Source of the DNA: Roseovarius spongiae
GTDB lineage: Bacteria > Pseudomonadota > Alphaproteobacteria > Rhodobacterales > Rhodobacteraceae
Assembly (NCBI RefSeq): GCF_003651245.1
Contig: NZ_RAPE01000008.1
Span: 32,402 to 96,401 of the forward strand
Direction of reading: 5' to 3'
DNA: 64,000 bases
Shown here: positions 22,997 through 32,546 of the stretch, in pieces
How positions within the stretch are numbered: the stretch's first letter is position 1
How the letters are laid out: each line of letters begins with the position of its first letter
Position numbers and translations under genes: made by a program
The notes under the pieces: model-generated
Seen by the model: the letters and a program-made list of their open reading frames with translations, nothing else
What the model was told of the DNA's origin: nothing
Databases searched by the model: none

Positions 22997-25144
22997 GTGA
23001 TCGGCAAGCATCCTGTGGTTATTGCCGCGACGGCCACTTTGGTCGCTGCCGCCCCCGTTTTGGGTGTTGCAGAAGACCTGATGACGGCCCGCACCAACAG
23101 CTACGGCACGCCCGGCGGGCTGATCGACATGCCCACCGCCGAAATGGCCCCCGAGGGGCAGCTTTCGACGACCGTGTCGGCCTACGGGCTGGGCCGCAAC
23201 AACCAGACCACGCGCACCACGCTCACCTTCCAGGTGCTGCCCCGGCTCAGCGCGTCCTTCCGCTATTCCGGCATCGGCGGGCTGGTTTCGACACCGGGCC
23301 GGCCGGCCTTCACCACGCTTTACGACCGCAGCTTCGACCTGCGCTACCGCGTCCTCGACGAGACCCGCTGGCGGCCCGCAGTGGCGGTCGGCCTGCGGGA
23401 TTTCATCGGCACCGGCATCTACAGCGGCGAATACATCGTCGCCACCAAGTCGCTGGGCGATCGGCTGCGCTTTTCCGGCGGCGTCGGCTGGGGGCGGCTT
23501 GGCAGTTATGCGAGCTTCGGCAGCACCGGCTCGCGCCCCAACGTGACGCTGGGCCAGGGCGGCATCCCGACCTATGACCGCTGGTTCCGCGGCGACGTGG
23601 CGGCCTTTGGCGGCGTCTCCTTCCAGGCGACCGAGCGGCTGAGCTTCGCGGCGGAATATTCCTCGGACGCCTATGACCGCGAGGTCAGGGACGGCAACAT
23701 CACGCGGCGCAGCCCGTGGAACTTCGCCGCGAGCTACAAGCTGAGCGAGGCGGTCCGGCTCAGCGCCTATTCGCTCTACGGGGACGAGGTCGGGGTGAAC
23801 TTCACCATCTCGCTCAACGCGCGCAAGCCGGCGGTCAAGGGCGGGATCGAGGGCGCGCCGCTGCCCGTCGCGCCGCGCGCGCCGGGCGCCGCCGCCGATC
23901 TAGGCTGGACCGCGGACCAGACGCGCGCCGCGGGCTCCATCGCCTCGGCCAGGAAGCTGCTGGCGCGCGACGGCATCGTGCTGCACGCCGTCTCGCTCGA
24001 GCCGCGCCGTGTGCATGTGCAGATCCGCAACACCCGCTACGGCATGCGCGCCCAGGCGCTCGGGCGCACCGCCCGCGCGCTGAGCCGCACCCTGCCCGCC
24101 TCGGTCGAAACGTTCACCATCACGCAGGTGGTGGACGGCGTGCCCACCAGCGCAACCACGTTCTCGCGCTCCGATCTCGAGCGGCTGGAAAACGCCCCCG
24201 CGGCCGAGATCCTCGCCGCAGCCCAGTTCACCGACGGCGCCGTCGCCGGGCCGGAACCGACCCTGCTGCCCGATGCCTATCCGCGCTTCGACTACGGCCT
24301 CGGCCCCTACCTGCGCTTCTCGGTCTTCGATCCGGAAAACCCGATCCGCTACAATGCCGGCATCCGCGCCAAGGCCGAATACCACTTCGCGCCCGGCTGG
24401 ACGCTGGCTGGCTCGCTGTCGCAGAAACTGGTCGGCAACCTCGATTCGGTGTCCCTGCCCGGCCCCTCGGGACTGCCGCGGGTGCGCTCGAACGTGGCTC
24501 TCTACAACCAGACCGACACGCCGACGATCGACTACCTGACGCTGGCGAAATACGGCCGCCCCGCCAAGGACGTCTACAGCCGCTTCACTCTGGGCTATCT
24601 CGAACGCATGTATGCCGGCGCCTCGGCCGAGGTGCTGTGGAAACCGGTCGACAGCCGCTTTGCGCTCGGGGCCGAGGTCAACTACGTGCTGCCGCGCGAT
24701 TACGACCAGCAGTTCGGCACCCGCACGCGGGCCACCGCCACCGGGGTGATCCCGGAATGGAACGGGCATGTCTCGGCCTATTACGACATCGGCTACGGGT
24801 TTCACACGCAGCTTGACGCGGGCCGCTACCTCGCCGGGGACTGGGGCGCGACGCTGTCCATCGACCGCGTCTTCGCCAACGGCTGGAGCGTGGGCGCCTA
24901 CGCCACCAAGACCAACGTGAGCTCGGCCACCTTCGGCGAGGGCTCCTTCGACAAGGGCATCCGCATCGTGATCCCAATCGCCTGGGGCACCGGCACGCCG
25001 TCCCTGCAGAAATCCGAAACGGTGCTGAAGTCGCTGTCGCGCGACGGCGGCGCGCGGCTCGAGGTGAACGGGCGGCTCTACGAGCGGATCAAGGACACCC
25101 ACCGCCCGGAAATGGCCAAGAGCTGGGGGAAATTCTGGAGATGA
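22997..25144 (+). CDS. yjbH: YjbH-family outer-membrane exopolysaccharide protein
   Basis: A 715-residue protein read from a GTG at 22997 (GTGAGGATACGAG upstream). It has a signal peptide (VVIAATATLVAAAPVLGVA) and the YjbH start TNSYGTPGGLIDMPTAEM (about 36-53). Two beta-rich blocks (about 50-270 and 420-690) of alternating aromatic strands fit outer-membrane beta barrels, with a periplasmic segment between (about 300-400). YjbH-like proteins, with YjbF and YjbE/G, secrete or modify exopolysaccharide in enterobacteria. The next gene, a YjbF lipoprotein, overlaps its stop by four bases. Confidence 0.9.
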   Translation: MIGKHPVVIAATATLVAAAPVLGVAEDLMTARTNSYGTPGGLIDMPTAEMAPEGQLSTTVSAYGLGRNNQTTRTTLTFQVLPRLSASFRYSGIGGLVSTPGRPAFTTLYDRSFDLRYRVLDETRWRPAVAVGLRDFIGTGIYSGEYIVATKSLGDRLRFSGGVGWGRLGSYASFGSTGSRPNVTLGQGGIPTYDRWFRGDVAAFGGVSFQATERLSFAAEYSSDAYDREVRDGNITRRSPWNFAASYKLSEAVRLSAYSLYGDEVGVNFTISLNARKPAVKGGIEGAPLPVAPRAPGAAADLGWTADQTRAAGSIASARKLLARDGIVLHAVSLEPRRVHVQIRNTRYGMRAQALGRTARALSRTLPASVETFTITQVVDGVPTSATTFSRSDLERLENAPAAEILAAAQFTDGAVAGPEPTLLPDAYPRFDYGLGPYLRFSVFDPENPIRYNAGIRAKAEYHFAPGWTLAGSLSQKLVGNLDSVSLPGPSGLPRVRSNVALYNQTDTPTIDYLTLAKYGRPAKDVYSRFTLGYLERMYAGASAEVLWKPVDSRFALGAEVNYVLPRDYDQQFGTRTRATATGVIPEWNGHVSAYYDIGYGFHTQLDAGRYLAGDWGATLSIDRVFANGWSVGAYATKTNVSSATFGEGSFDKGIRIVIPIAWGTGTPSLQKSETVLKSLSRDGGARLEVNGRLYERIKDTHRPEMAKSWGKFWR

Positions 25145-25842
25145 CCTTCGCCCCGCTCATCCGCGCCGCCTGTCTCGGGCTGGCCTGCATCACCCTCGCT
25201 GCGTGCAGCAATCGCGCCGGCGGCGACGTCAACGCGCTCACCGTGGCGCAGGGCGTCTTCAAGAGCCTATTCGAGCGCGGCGGCGCCTCCGCGCCCGCCC
25301 CGGACGAGGTGGCCCGCCAGGCGGCGGGCGCGCTGGCCTCGACCACGGGGCGGGTGATCGTCGTGGCGATCCCCGAGCGCGACGTGCTCACCGTCATGCA
25401 GGAGATCGAGCGCAACGGCCCCTATATCACCTTCGGCACCGCCGACCGGCGCAGCATCACCCTGAAAGGCGGCATGGTGACGGCGACCCGGGGGCTTGGC
25501 AATGACCTCATGTCGGCGGACGTGGACGCCGTCACGGCGCTGATCCGGCGCGGCGAAACGGATGCGACGCGCCGCGTGAACCGCTATCTCGACGGCGAGA
25601 ACCGGACCATCTCGCTCGCGCCCTGGTGCCAGGTCAAGCCGGCGGGCCCCGGCGCGGTGGCCCTGGGCGAAGTGCAGGCGCGCACCACGCGGATGCTCGA
25701 ATCCTGCCTCGCCGACACGGGATCCGCCGACACGGCGTCGTTCCAGAACAGCTACCAGGTGGACGGCGCCGGACGCATCGTGCAGTCGCGCCAATGGATC
25801 AGCCCGCTCAACGGGTATATCGTGATCCAGTCGCTGCGGTGA
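25141..25842 (+). CDS. yjbF: YjbF/GfcB-family lipoprotein
   Basis: A 233-residue lipoprotein with lipobox LAAC (acylated Cys at 22) after a hydrophobic leader. The rest is the YjbF/GfcB domain: RVIVVAIPERDVLTVM (about 76-91), ITFGTADRRSITLKGGM (about 100-116) and LGNDLMSADVDAV (about 120-132). It sits in the outer membrane and helps polysaccharide secretion with YjbH, to which it is translationally coupled by an ATGA overlap. No clear terminator follows, only a weak GC hairpin near 25858-25880. Confidence 0.9.
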   Translation: MTFAPLIRAACLGLACITLAACSNRAGGDVNALTVAQGVFKSLFERGGASAPAPDEVARQAAGALASTTGRVIVVAIPERDVLTVMQEIERNGPYITFGTADRRSITLKGGMVTATRGLGNDLMSADVDAVTALIRRGETDATRRVNRYLDGENRTISLAPWCQVKPAGPGAVALGEVQARTTRMLESCLADTGSADTASFQNSYQVDGAGRIVQSRQWISPLNGYIVIQSLR

Positions 25843-25993
25843 CGCGGGCGCGGTGACCGGGCCGTTCTTGCGGCCCTGAAGTAACAGCAGCGGGCCTTTC
25901 CCGGGCGACGGCGTCCCGGCGGCTTGAAAGACAGGGGCGATTCCGGGCTAATCTGCCGGACGGGACTGCCGGAACCAGGACGGGGACGAACAC

Positions 25994-27346
25994 ATGTTGA
26001 AACATCTGGCGCTGGCCATCGGGCTTGTTACGCTGACGGGCTGCGGGGTCGCCTATATCTCGCCCCGGGTGACGGCCGAGGAGGACAAGGTGCGGGTCGT
26101 GCCGCTCACCGCCGATTCCGTGCGGGTCGCCAACGGCTCTCCTTACCGGCCCAGGGAAATCCCGGCCGCATTCTTCGCCAACGCGGGCGGCGGCAGCGGG
26201 CTGCGCGGCGCGGGGGGCGCGCCCGCGCCCTCGATCGACCGGCAGAACCGCCCCGCCTCGATGGAGACGCGCGTTCCGCCCGCCGTCAATCCCGGCCCCT
26301 ACGAGATCGGCGTCGGCGACGTGGTCCTGCTGGCCACCAAGACCGCCGGCAACACCGTCGAGGAGCTGAGCGGCCTCCTGGCGGCGCAGAACGCGCGCCA
26401 AGGCTATACCGTGCAGGACGACGGCGCGATCGCCATTCCCGACGTGGGCCGCGTGCAGGTCGCCGGGCTCACGCTCGAGGAGGCCGAGGCGCAGCTCTTC
26501 CAGAGCCTGGTCGAGAACCAGATCGACCCGAGCTTCAGCCTCGAGATCGCCGAGTTCAACTCGCGCCGCGTGGCCATCGGCGGCGCGGTCGGCCAGCCCA
26601 CGGTCGCCCCGGTCACGCTGACGCCGCTCACGCTCGACGCGGCGCTGGCGGCAGCGGGCGGGATCAGAACAGAGGATCTCGACTACGCCTCGATCCGCAT
26701 CTACCGCGACGGGTCGCTCTACCAGATCCCGCTCAATGAATACCTGCGCCGCCCGAACCTGCAGAAGACCCGGCTGGTCGACGGCGACAGCGTCTTTGTC
26801 GACACCGAATACGAGCTGGACAAGGCGCAGGCCTATTTCCAGGAACAGATCGCGCTGGCGCAGTTCCGCCAGCAAGGCCGCGTGCAGGCGCTGGCCGAGC
26901 TCAACGCCGAGGTCAGCCTGCGCCGCGAGGCGCTGAACGAGGCGCGCGGCAATTTCCGCGACCGGATCGAGCTGGACGCGGTGGATCGCGATTACGTCTA
27001 TCTCACCGGCGAAGTGACCCGGCCCAGCCGCTTCGCCCTGCCCTTCGGGCGCGAGGCGACCCTGGCGGACGCGCTGTTCGACAGTGAGGGGTTCGACAAC
27101 GAGACGGCCAACCCGAGCCAGCTCTACGTGATGCGCGGCTCGCCCGAGCCGGGCCGGCCCGATCTCGTCACCGCCTGGCATCTGAACGGGTCGAACGCGA
27201 GCAACATGATCCTCGCGACGCGGATGCAGCTGCGGCCCAACGACGTGGTGTTCATCGCCGAACAGCCGATCACCCGCTGGAACCGCGTGCTGAACCAGTT
27301 CGTGCCCTCGCTGATCACCTCGGGCACCGCGATCGCGACCCAGTAA
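25994..27346 (+). CDS. wza: Polysaccharide export lipoprotein (Wza family)
   Basis: A 450-residue outer-membrane polysaccharide exporter. Lipobox LTGCG with Cys at about 17; the Poly_export domain begins at GPYEIGVGDVVLLATKTA (about residues 97-114). It contains VQDDGAIAIPDVGRVQVAGL, and two SLBB-type repeats follow (about 190-265 and 335-430). It would form the channel that receives polymer from the Wzc-type kinase encoded at 15.5 kb. ATG at 25994 has GGGGACG upstream. A coiled-coil-like stretch (AQAYFQEQIALAQFRQQ, about 277-293) is longer than usual. Confidence 0.92.
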   Translation: MLKHLALAIGLVTLTGCGVAYISPRVTAEEDKVRVVPLTADSVRVANGSPYRPREIPAAFFANAGGGSGLRGAGGAPAPSIDRQNRPASMETRVPPAVNPGPYEIGVGDVVLLATKTAGNTVEELSGLLAAQNARQGYTVQDDGAIAIPDVGRVQVAGLTLEEAEAQLFQSLVENQIDPSFSLEIAEFNSRRVAIGGAVGQPTVAPVTLTPLTLDAALAAAGGIRTEDLDYASIRIYRDGSLYQIPLNEYLRRPNLQKTRLVDGDSVFVDTEYELDKAQAYFQEQIALAQFRQQGRVQALAELNAEVSLRREALNEARGNFRDRIELDAVDRDYVYLTGEVTRPSRFALPFGREATLADALFDSEGFDNETANPSQLYVMRGSPEPGRPDLVTAWHLNGSNASNMILATRMQLRPNDVVFIAEQPITRWNRVLNQFVPSLITSGTAIATQ

Positions 27347-27499
27347 AGCGGGCAATCGGCCCGGGCGTGTGGGTGTTAACGCGCCCCGGGCTGGTCAGCA
27401 TTATGAGAATGTGATGGAAACATCCCAAATCCGTGGCGGGCTTTTTTGTGGTTCGGCTTTTCGCGGGTATTGTTTGGAACCTATAGGTAGGAAGAGCAC

Positions 27500-28564
27500 A
27501 TGAAGCCGACCTTCCACAAACTTCATCGCTCCACGCTAGGCGATCTCGTTGAACCCGGGGCGTATAGGGATCCCGTCCGCATCGGCAACCGGTCGCGCGA
27601 GGCGCTGCTGGAGGATCTGGCCTGCATGTTGCGCATCCGCAAAACCGAAGAGCAGGTCGGCACGCTGGCTGAACAGGGTATCGTCAAGACGCCGATCCAC
27701 CTCGCCATCGGGCAGGAGGCGATCCCGGTGGGGCTGTCGCGCCACCTGCGCCCGAGCGATGCGGTCTTTGGTGGGCATCGCAGTCACGCGCATTATCTGG
27801 CACTGGGCGGTGATCTGGACGGACTCATCGCCGAAATCATGTGCCGCGAGACCGGTGTCGCCTCGGGGCGGGGCGGGTCCATGCATCTGATCGACCGCGC
27901 CCGCGGTTTCGCGGGGTCGGTGCCGCTGGTGGGGGCGACGATTCCGCTGGGTGTCGGGGCCGCGCTCGCGCTCAAGATGGACGGGCAGGGCGGTGTCGGG
28001 GTCTGTTATTTCGGTGACGGCGCCTGCGAGGAAGGCGTGCTGCACGAGAGCCTGAACCTCGCGCGGGTACTGAATGCGCCGGCCATCTTCGTGGCCGAGA
28101 ACAATCTCTATTCCAGCCATCTGGATATCGCGCAGCGCCAGCCGAACGACCGTCTGGCGCGCTTTGCCGAGGCCCATGACATGCGCGCGCGCACCGTCGA
28201 CGGCAACGATGTCTGCGCCGTGGCGGCCGCCGCCGAAGAACTGGTCGGAGCGGCGCGCGCCGGCGACGGTCCGGGGTTTCTCGAGGTGATCACCTATCGC
28301 TGGCGTGGCCATGTCGGCCCGGACGCCAATATCGACGTCGGCCTGCGTCGCAGCGCCACCGAGGTCGCTGCGTGGAAGAAGCGCGACCCAATCGCCCGGC
28401 TGGCCAGCGCATTGATCGCGGATGGCGCGCTGGACGAAGCGGGCTATGACGTGCTGAAGCAGCAGGAGCTGGAGCGCGTGAACGCGGCCATCGCCGCCGC
28501 CGAGGGTGCGGGCTTCCCTGATCCGGCCACGCTTCTCGATCACGTCTACAGCGAAGGGGCCTGA
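27500..28564 (+). CDS. TPP-dependent dehydrogenase E1 alpha-type subunit
   Basis: A 354-residue alpha subunit of the 2-oxo-acid dehydrogenase/acetoin dehydrogenase E1 family. The TPP/Mg motif is GDGACEEGVLHESLNLA ending in AENN (about 173-202). Other family segments are HRSHAHYLALGGD (about 94-106) and ASGRGGSMHL (about 121-130). The beta subunit follows three bases later. There is no E2 lipoyl transferase or E3 nearby, so this pair probably does not act in a classical dehydrogenase complex. Placed between Wza and an initiating sugar transferase, it may make a sugar or acyl precursor for the polymer; that is inference. Confidence 0.88.
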   Translation: MKPTFHKLHRSTLGDLVEPGAYRDPVRIGNRSREALLEDLACMLRIRKTEEQVGTLAEQGIVKTPIHLAIGQEAIPVGLSRHLRPSDAVFGGHRSHAHYLALGGDLDGLIAEIMCRETGVASGRGGSMHLIDRARGFAGSVPLVGATIPLGVGAALALKMDGQGGVGVCYFGDGACEEGVLHESLNLARVLNAPAIFVAENNLYSSHLDIAQRQPNDRLARFAEAHDMRARTVDGNDVCAVAAAAEELVGAARAGDGPGFLEVITYRWRGHVGPDANIDVGLRRSATEVAAWKKRDPIARLASALIADGALDEAGYDVLKQQELERVNAAIAAAEGAGFPDPATLLDHVYSEGA

Positions 28565-28567
28565 GCC

Positions 28568-29560
28568 ATGTCAGCTGACGAAATGACTTACGCCGAAGGT
28601 ATCCGGCGCGGGTTCGAGTGGCTGATGGCCAACGATCCGCGTGTCTTCACCATCGGGCAGGGCCTGTGGTCGCCGTGGTATGTCGGTGCGTCGATGACCG
28701 ATCTGGACAAGAAGTTTGGCAAGGAGCGGGTGATCGACACGCCGGTGTCCGAACTGGGCACCACCGCCGCCGCCGTCGGGGCCGCGATCATGGGGTATCG
28801 CCCCATCGTCATACATCCGCGCATGGATTTCATGGTGCTGGGCACCGACCCGATCATCAATCAGGCGGCCAAGTGGTCCTATCTTTTCGCCGGGCGTTCG
28901 ACGGCGCCGATCACCGTGCGCGGGATCATCAATCGCGGCGGTGAACAGGGTGCGCAGCACAGCCAGTCGCTGCATTCCTGGTATGCCCATATTCCGGGGC
29001 TGCGCGTGCTGATGCCCGCCACCGCCGACGATGCGCGCGATTTGCTGATCTGGGGCACGCTGTCGGACGATCCGGTGCTCTATATCGACGATCGCTGGCT
29101 TTATGAGCAGACCGGCGTGGTGAGTGAGGTGGACCCGGATGTGAAGCTGTCCGATGTCGGCCCGAAGCTGCGCCGCGAGGGGGGAGATATCACGCTCGTC
29201 GGGGCGGGCTGGACGGTGAAACTTGCGCTGGAGGCGGCCGAGATTCTGGCGGGCGAGGGGATCGAGGCCGAAATCGTCGATCTGCGCCAGATCAATCCGA
29301 TCGACCATACCCTTGCTGCGCAATCGGTGTCGCGGACCGGGCGGTTGGTGGCGATCGACGGCAGCTGGTCCAATTGCGGGCTGTCCGCCGAGATCCTCGC
29401 CGGCGCTGTCGAGCGCGTCGCGCCCGCCAACTGGAAGGCAGCGCCGCGCCGGATCACGCTGGCCGAGGCGCCGGCCCCTGCCGCGCGCAGCCTCGAGGCG
29501 GTCTATTATCCGGATGCCGACGGGGTGGCCGAGGCCGCCCGCGAGCTGATTCACGGCTGA
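28568..29560 (+). CDS. TPP-dependent dehydrogenase E1 beta-type subunit
   Basis: A 330-residue transketolase-like beta subunit. Family segments: YAEGIRRGFEWLMANDPRVF near the N-terminus, DTPVSELGTTAAAVGAAIMG (about 59-78), MPATADDARDLL and a transketolase C-terminal domain (DITLVGAGWTVKLALEAAEIL, about 208-228). It forms an alpha2beta2 enzyme with the upstream subunit; the beta chain completes the TPP site. Its stop overlaps the start of the next gene (TGATG), so the three are one operon. Confidence 0.9.
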   Translation: MSADEMTYAEGIRRGFEWLMANDPRVFTIGQGLWSPWYVGASMTDLDKKFGKERVIDTPVSELGTTAAAVGAAIMGYRPIVIHPRMDFMVLGTDPIINQAAKWSYLFAGRSTAPITVRGIINRGGEQGAQHSQSLHSWYAHIPGLRVLMPATADDARDLLIWGTLSDDPVLYIDDRWLYEQTGVVSEVDPDVKLSDVGPKLRREGGDITLVGAGWTVKLALEAAEILAGEGIEAEIVDLRQINPIDHTLAAQSVSRTGRLVAIDGSWSNCGLSAEILAGAVERVAPANWKAAPRRITLAEAPAPAARSLEAVYYPDADGVAEAARELIHG

Positions 29561-30513
29561 TGGGGCAGGGCCTGCTGCGGTTTCCGGTTCTGAAGCGCGA
29601 CGTGCGCCGCCTTGCCTTCGGCTGCGAGCCGCTGGGCGGTTTCAACTGGGGTGACGTCGATATCCCCGCGATCGAGGCGGCAGTGCAGGATGCGCTTGAC
29701 GCGGCCGACACCCACGCGCCGATGCTGTTCGATACCGCCGACACCTATGGGCCCCACCTGTCGGAGGAACGGTTGGGCCGGTGCCTGGCCGGGCAGCGGG
29801 ACCGCGCTGTGGTGGCCAGCAAGTTCGGCGTGCGCCTGACGGACGGGCGCGCGTGGTATGACACTTCGCCCGCCTATGCCGACCGCGCGCTGGATGCGTC
29901 TCTGGAACGGCTGAAAATGGAGCGGCTGGATCTCTATCAGCTGCATTGGCCCGACACCGTCACACCGCTGGCCACCAGCTTTGCCGCGCTCGAGAGGTTC
30001 CGCGAAGAGGGGCGAATCGGCGCCTATGGCGTGTCGAACGTGGCCCCTGCCGATCTGGCCTCGCTGGCCGCCGATTTTCCCGGACTGTCGAGCTTTTCCC
30101 TGAGCTACAGCCTGCTGGATCGCGACGACGAGGTCGAGATCGCGGCGCTCTGCGATGCGGGGCTGGTGTTTCTGCCTTATGGCTGTCTGGCACAGGGTCT
30201 GTTGTCGGGCAAATACGGGGCCGGCAGTGTCTTTGGCGCGGGCGACCGGCGAGCCAGCCCGAAATACCGCAATTTTCACGGTGACCGGTTGCAGCGCAAT
30301 CTGCGCATTGTCGAGGCGCTCAAATCCGAGGCCACCGCACTGGCGGCGCCGGCGCCGGCGGTTGCGCTGGCCTTTGTGCTGGCGGGGTTCGACCGCTGCA
30401 TCCCGCTGGCGGGTATCAAATCCGGAGATCAGCTGAATCAGTGTCTCGGCGCGCTCGATATTGCTCTGCCGGACGAGTCGCTGGCACGATTGCAAAAGGT
30501 GAGCGAGACATGA
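29560..30513 (+). CDS. Aldo/keto reductase
   Basis: A 317-residue NADPH-dependent oxidoreductase. The start ATG shares its A with the preceding TGA. The catalytic tetrad can be placed: Asp and Tyr in FDTADTYG (about 49-56), Lys in VVASKFGV (about 85-92) and His in YQLHWPD (about 126-132). A cofactor-binding end (about 250-280) follows. It would reduce an aldehyde or keto group, perhaps the product of the adjoining E1-like enzyme, or a keto-sugar. Its stop overlaps the following sugar-transferase start (ATGA). Confidence 0.88.
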   Translation: MGQGLLRFPVLKRDVRRLAFGCEPLGGFNWGDVDIPAIEAAVQDALDAADTHAPMLFDTADTYGPHLSEERLGRCLAGQRDRAVVASKFGVRLTDGRAWYDTSPAYADRALDASLERLKMERLDLYQLHWPDTVTPLATSFAALERFREEGRIGAYGVSNVAPADLASLAADFPGLSSFSLSYSLLDRDDEVEIAALCDAGLVFLPYGCLAQGLLSGKYGAGSVFGAGDRRASPKYRNFHGDRLQRNLRIVEALKSEATALAAPAPAVALAFVLAGFDRCIPLAGIKSGDQLNQCLGALDIALPDESLARLQKVSET

Positions 30514-31244
30514 AACGTCTGTTCGATCTGATCCTCGGGGGCATCGCACTCTGTGTCTTTGCGCCGGTCATCGCCATCGCGGCGGTGCTGGTGTGGCGGC
30601 AGGACCGGCACTGGCCGTTCTATACACCGTGGCGCGTCGGGCGGTACGGTCGGCGGTTTCGCCTGTTCAAGCTGCGCTCGATGATCGTCGGGGCCGACCT
30701 GAGCCGCGTCGACACCACCACCAACGCCGATCCGCGCATCACCCGTCTGGGTCATCGCATTCGGCGCTACAAGCTGGACGAGTTGCCGCAATTCGCAAAT
30801 GTGGTGTTGGGCCAGATGAGCCTTGTGGGACCGCGCCCGAACATCGACCGCGAAGTTAACCTCTATACCACCGAGGAGCGGCGCATGTTGGAGGTGCGGC
30901 CGGGCATCACCGATCTGTCGTCGATCGTGTTCTCCGATCTGGGCGAAATCCTCGAACATACCGAGGATGCGAACATCGCCTACAATCAGCTGGTGCGCCC
31001 GTGGAAGAGCCGTCTGGTGCTGTTTTACATCGACAACCGCAGCTTTGGCATGGATTTGCGGATCCTGTGGCTGACCGCTGTGGCGATGCTCGATTCGGGA
31101 CGGGCGCGGGCGGGGGTGGCCGACCTCATAGCGGCGCGGGGTGCGCTGGCGGACCTCGTCGCCATCGCCCGGCGGGACGCGCCTCTGGCGCCGACACCGC
31201 CGCCGGGATCGGACCGCATCGTCACCTCGCGTGAGATTGAATAA
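30510..31244 (+). CDS. Initiating sugar-1-phosphate transferase (monotopic PGT)
   Basis: A 244-residue bacterial sugar transferase of the WcaJ/PssY/PglC kind. One re-entrant hydrophobic helix at the N-terminus ([20 protein letters not shown]) is followed by [25 protein letters not shown] ending in GPRP, and [10 protein letters not shown], the family signatures. It places the first phospho-sugar on undecaprenyl phosphate and so starts repeat-unit synthesis. The C-terminal 55 residues (Ala/Arg-rich) are extra. It ends the rightward operon, 30 bases from the convergent Wzx gene. Confidence 0.93.
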   Translation: MKRLFDLILGGIALCVFAPVIAIAAVLVWRQDRHWPFYTPWRVGRYGRRFRLFKLRSMIVGADLSRVDTTTNADPRITRLGHRIRRYKLDELPQFANVVLGQMSLVGPRPNIDREVNLYTTEERRMLEVRPGITDLSSIVFSDLGEILEHTEDANIAYNQLVRPWKSRLVLFYIDNRSFGMDLRILWLTAVAMLDSGRARAGVADLIAARGALADLVAIARRDAPLAPTPPPGSDRIVTSREIE

Positions 31245-31274
31245 GGCCCACGCCCTTGCGAAACGCTCTAGCCC

Positions 31275-32546
31275 TCAGCTGAGCCAGAGGAAAAGCCCCA
31301 GCACCCCGGCGATCGCAAGTGTCTGCGGCAGCACGAACCCACGCCAGACCAGCCCGCCCGACGCGCCCAGCGTGCGGAACAGAAACAGGGTCCAGACGGT
31401 GTTATAGAGCAGATGTCCGCCCAGCCAGACCGGCAGGAATCCCGCCACGTCGCCACTGCGCGCGGCCAGCCAGAACAGCGCGATCATCGCGCCGTTCCCG
31501 ATGGTCTCAAAGACAAAAGCCGACCGCTGTGCGCCCACGGTATCGAAAAGCCGCCCGATCCAGCCGACATAGGCCAGCACAAATGAATAGCAGAACACCG
31601 CCGCCAGCGTCGGCGCGAGGATATCCCCGCCGCCCAGCACCGGCTCGAGCCACGGCAAAAGCACGAAGGCGAGCGCGGCCCCGGCCCAGAGGACCGGCAG
31701 GCCGAACCGCGTAAGCGCCCTCCATGCGCGAGCCAGCTGGCGCACCGACGCCTCGGCGCTTTGCAGTGATGCCTGACGGAAGAACAGCAACGACAGCCCC
31801 CATGCCACCAGCTGCACCGGCAAGCCGACGATGCGCAGCACCAGAAAGAACGTCGCGACGAAATTGGCCCCCAGCGCGGTCAGCACCAGCACCACGCCGC
31901 GCCCGGTCAGGAAATCGGTCAGCGTCGTGGGCGTGCGGTAGAGCACATAGCGATAACCCCGACGCAGCGTCTTGAAAATCTGCGTCAGGTTGAGCACGGG
32001 CCGGATGGGATGGCGCGCAAAAAGCGCGGGCAGGGCGGCGAGGGCCGCCACCCAGAACACGTCGCCCGGACGTCCGGTCAGCAGGAACGCCCCGCCCCCC
32101 AGCGCCATCGCCGCTGCGAGGATCAGCTGGATCGACGCCGCCAGCGCGTTATTGCCGGTGCGCAGATGGACCGCACGCATCAGATCTGCGGTGCCCAGCG
32201 ACAGCATGAAGGCCCACAGCGGCAGCGCCAGCGCCCCGGCCACATAGCCCAAACCCCATGACAGCGCGATTGCGAGTGATCCCAGCACGATGAGCAGTGT
32301 CAGGATCACGCCGGCATCGCCGCGTGCGCGGTCGGTCTCGGTATCGGCGATCATCTGGTATTGCAGGTTCAGCGGTCCGACGGCGCCGCCCATCTGCGCG
32401 AAGGTCATCGCCAGGAAGAACTCCGCCGCCTGCACGTCGCTCGACCACCAGCGGATGGCGACGAACACCATCGCCGCCACGGCCTGATAGATCAGCGCCC
32501 CCGCCGACAGCAGGACCGCGCCACCGACCAGCCGGCGAGATGTCAT
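31275..32546 (-). CDS. wzx: Polysaccharide flippase, Wzx-like
   Basis: A 423-residue polytopic membrane protein, about 12 hydrophobic helices from GGAVLLSAGALIYQAVAAMV to ALAIAGVLGLFLWL, in the MATE/MOP flippase style. Charged loop residues include RWW and LRRGYRYVLYRTP. It would move undecaprenyl-linked repeat units across the inner membrane. The ATG at 32546 overlaps the stop of the ATP-grasp gene. It is the last gene of the leftward polysaccharide operon. Family is assigned by topology and context; sequence signatures of Wzx are weak. Confidence 0.75.
   Translation of the reverse strand: MTSRRLVGGAVLLSAGALIYQAVAAMVFVAIRWWSSDVQAAEFFLAMTFAQMGGAVGPLNLQYQMIADTETDRARGDAGVILTLLIVLGSLAIALSWGLGYVAGALALPLWAFMLSLGTADLMRAVHLRTGNNALAASIQLILAAAMALGGGAFLLTGRPGDVFWVAALAALPALFARHPIRPVLNLTQIFKTLRRGYRYVLYRTPTTLTDFLTGRGVVLVLTALGANFVATFFLVLRIVGLPVQLVAWGLSLLFFRQASLQSAEASVRQLARAWRALTRFGLPVLWAGAALAFVLLPWLEPVLGGGDILAPTLAAVFCYSFVLAYVGWIGRLFDTVGAQRSAFVFETIGNGAMIALFWLAARSGDVAGFLPVWLGGHLLYNTVWTLFLFRTLGASGGLVWRGFVLPQTLAIAGVLGLFLWLS

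Noticed and set aside
25855..25882. Terminator after yjbF
   Set aside because: GGGCCG/CGGCCC can pair, but no T-tract follows; kept only as a weak remark.
30510..31244. Sugar transferase starting at 30441
   Set aside because: The ATG at 30510 gives the expected N-terminal membrane helix and ATGA coupling; earlier codons overlap the reductase and lack features.
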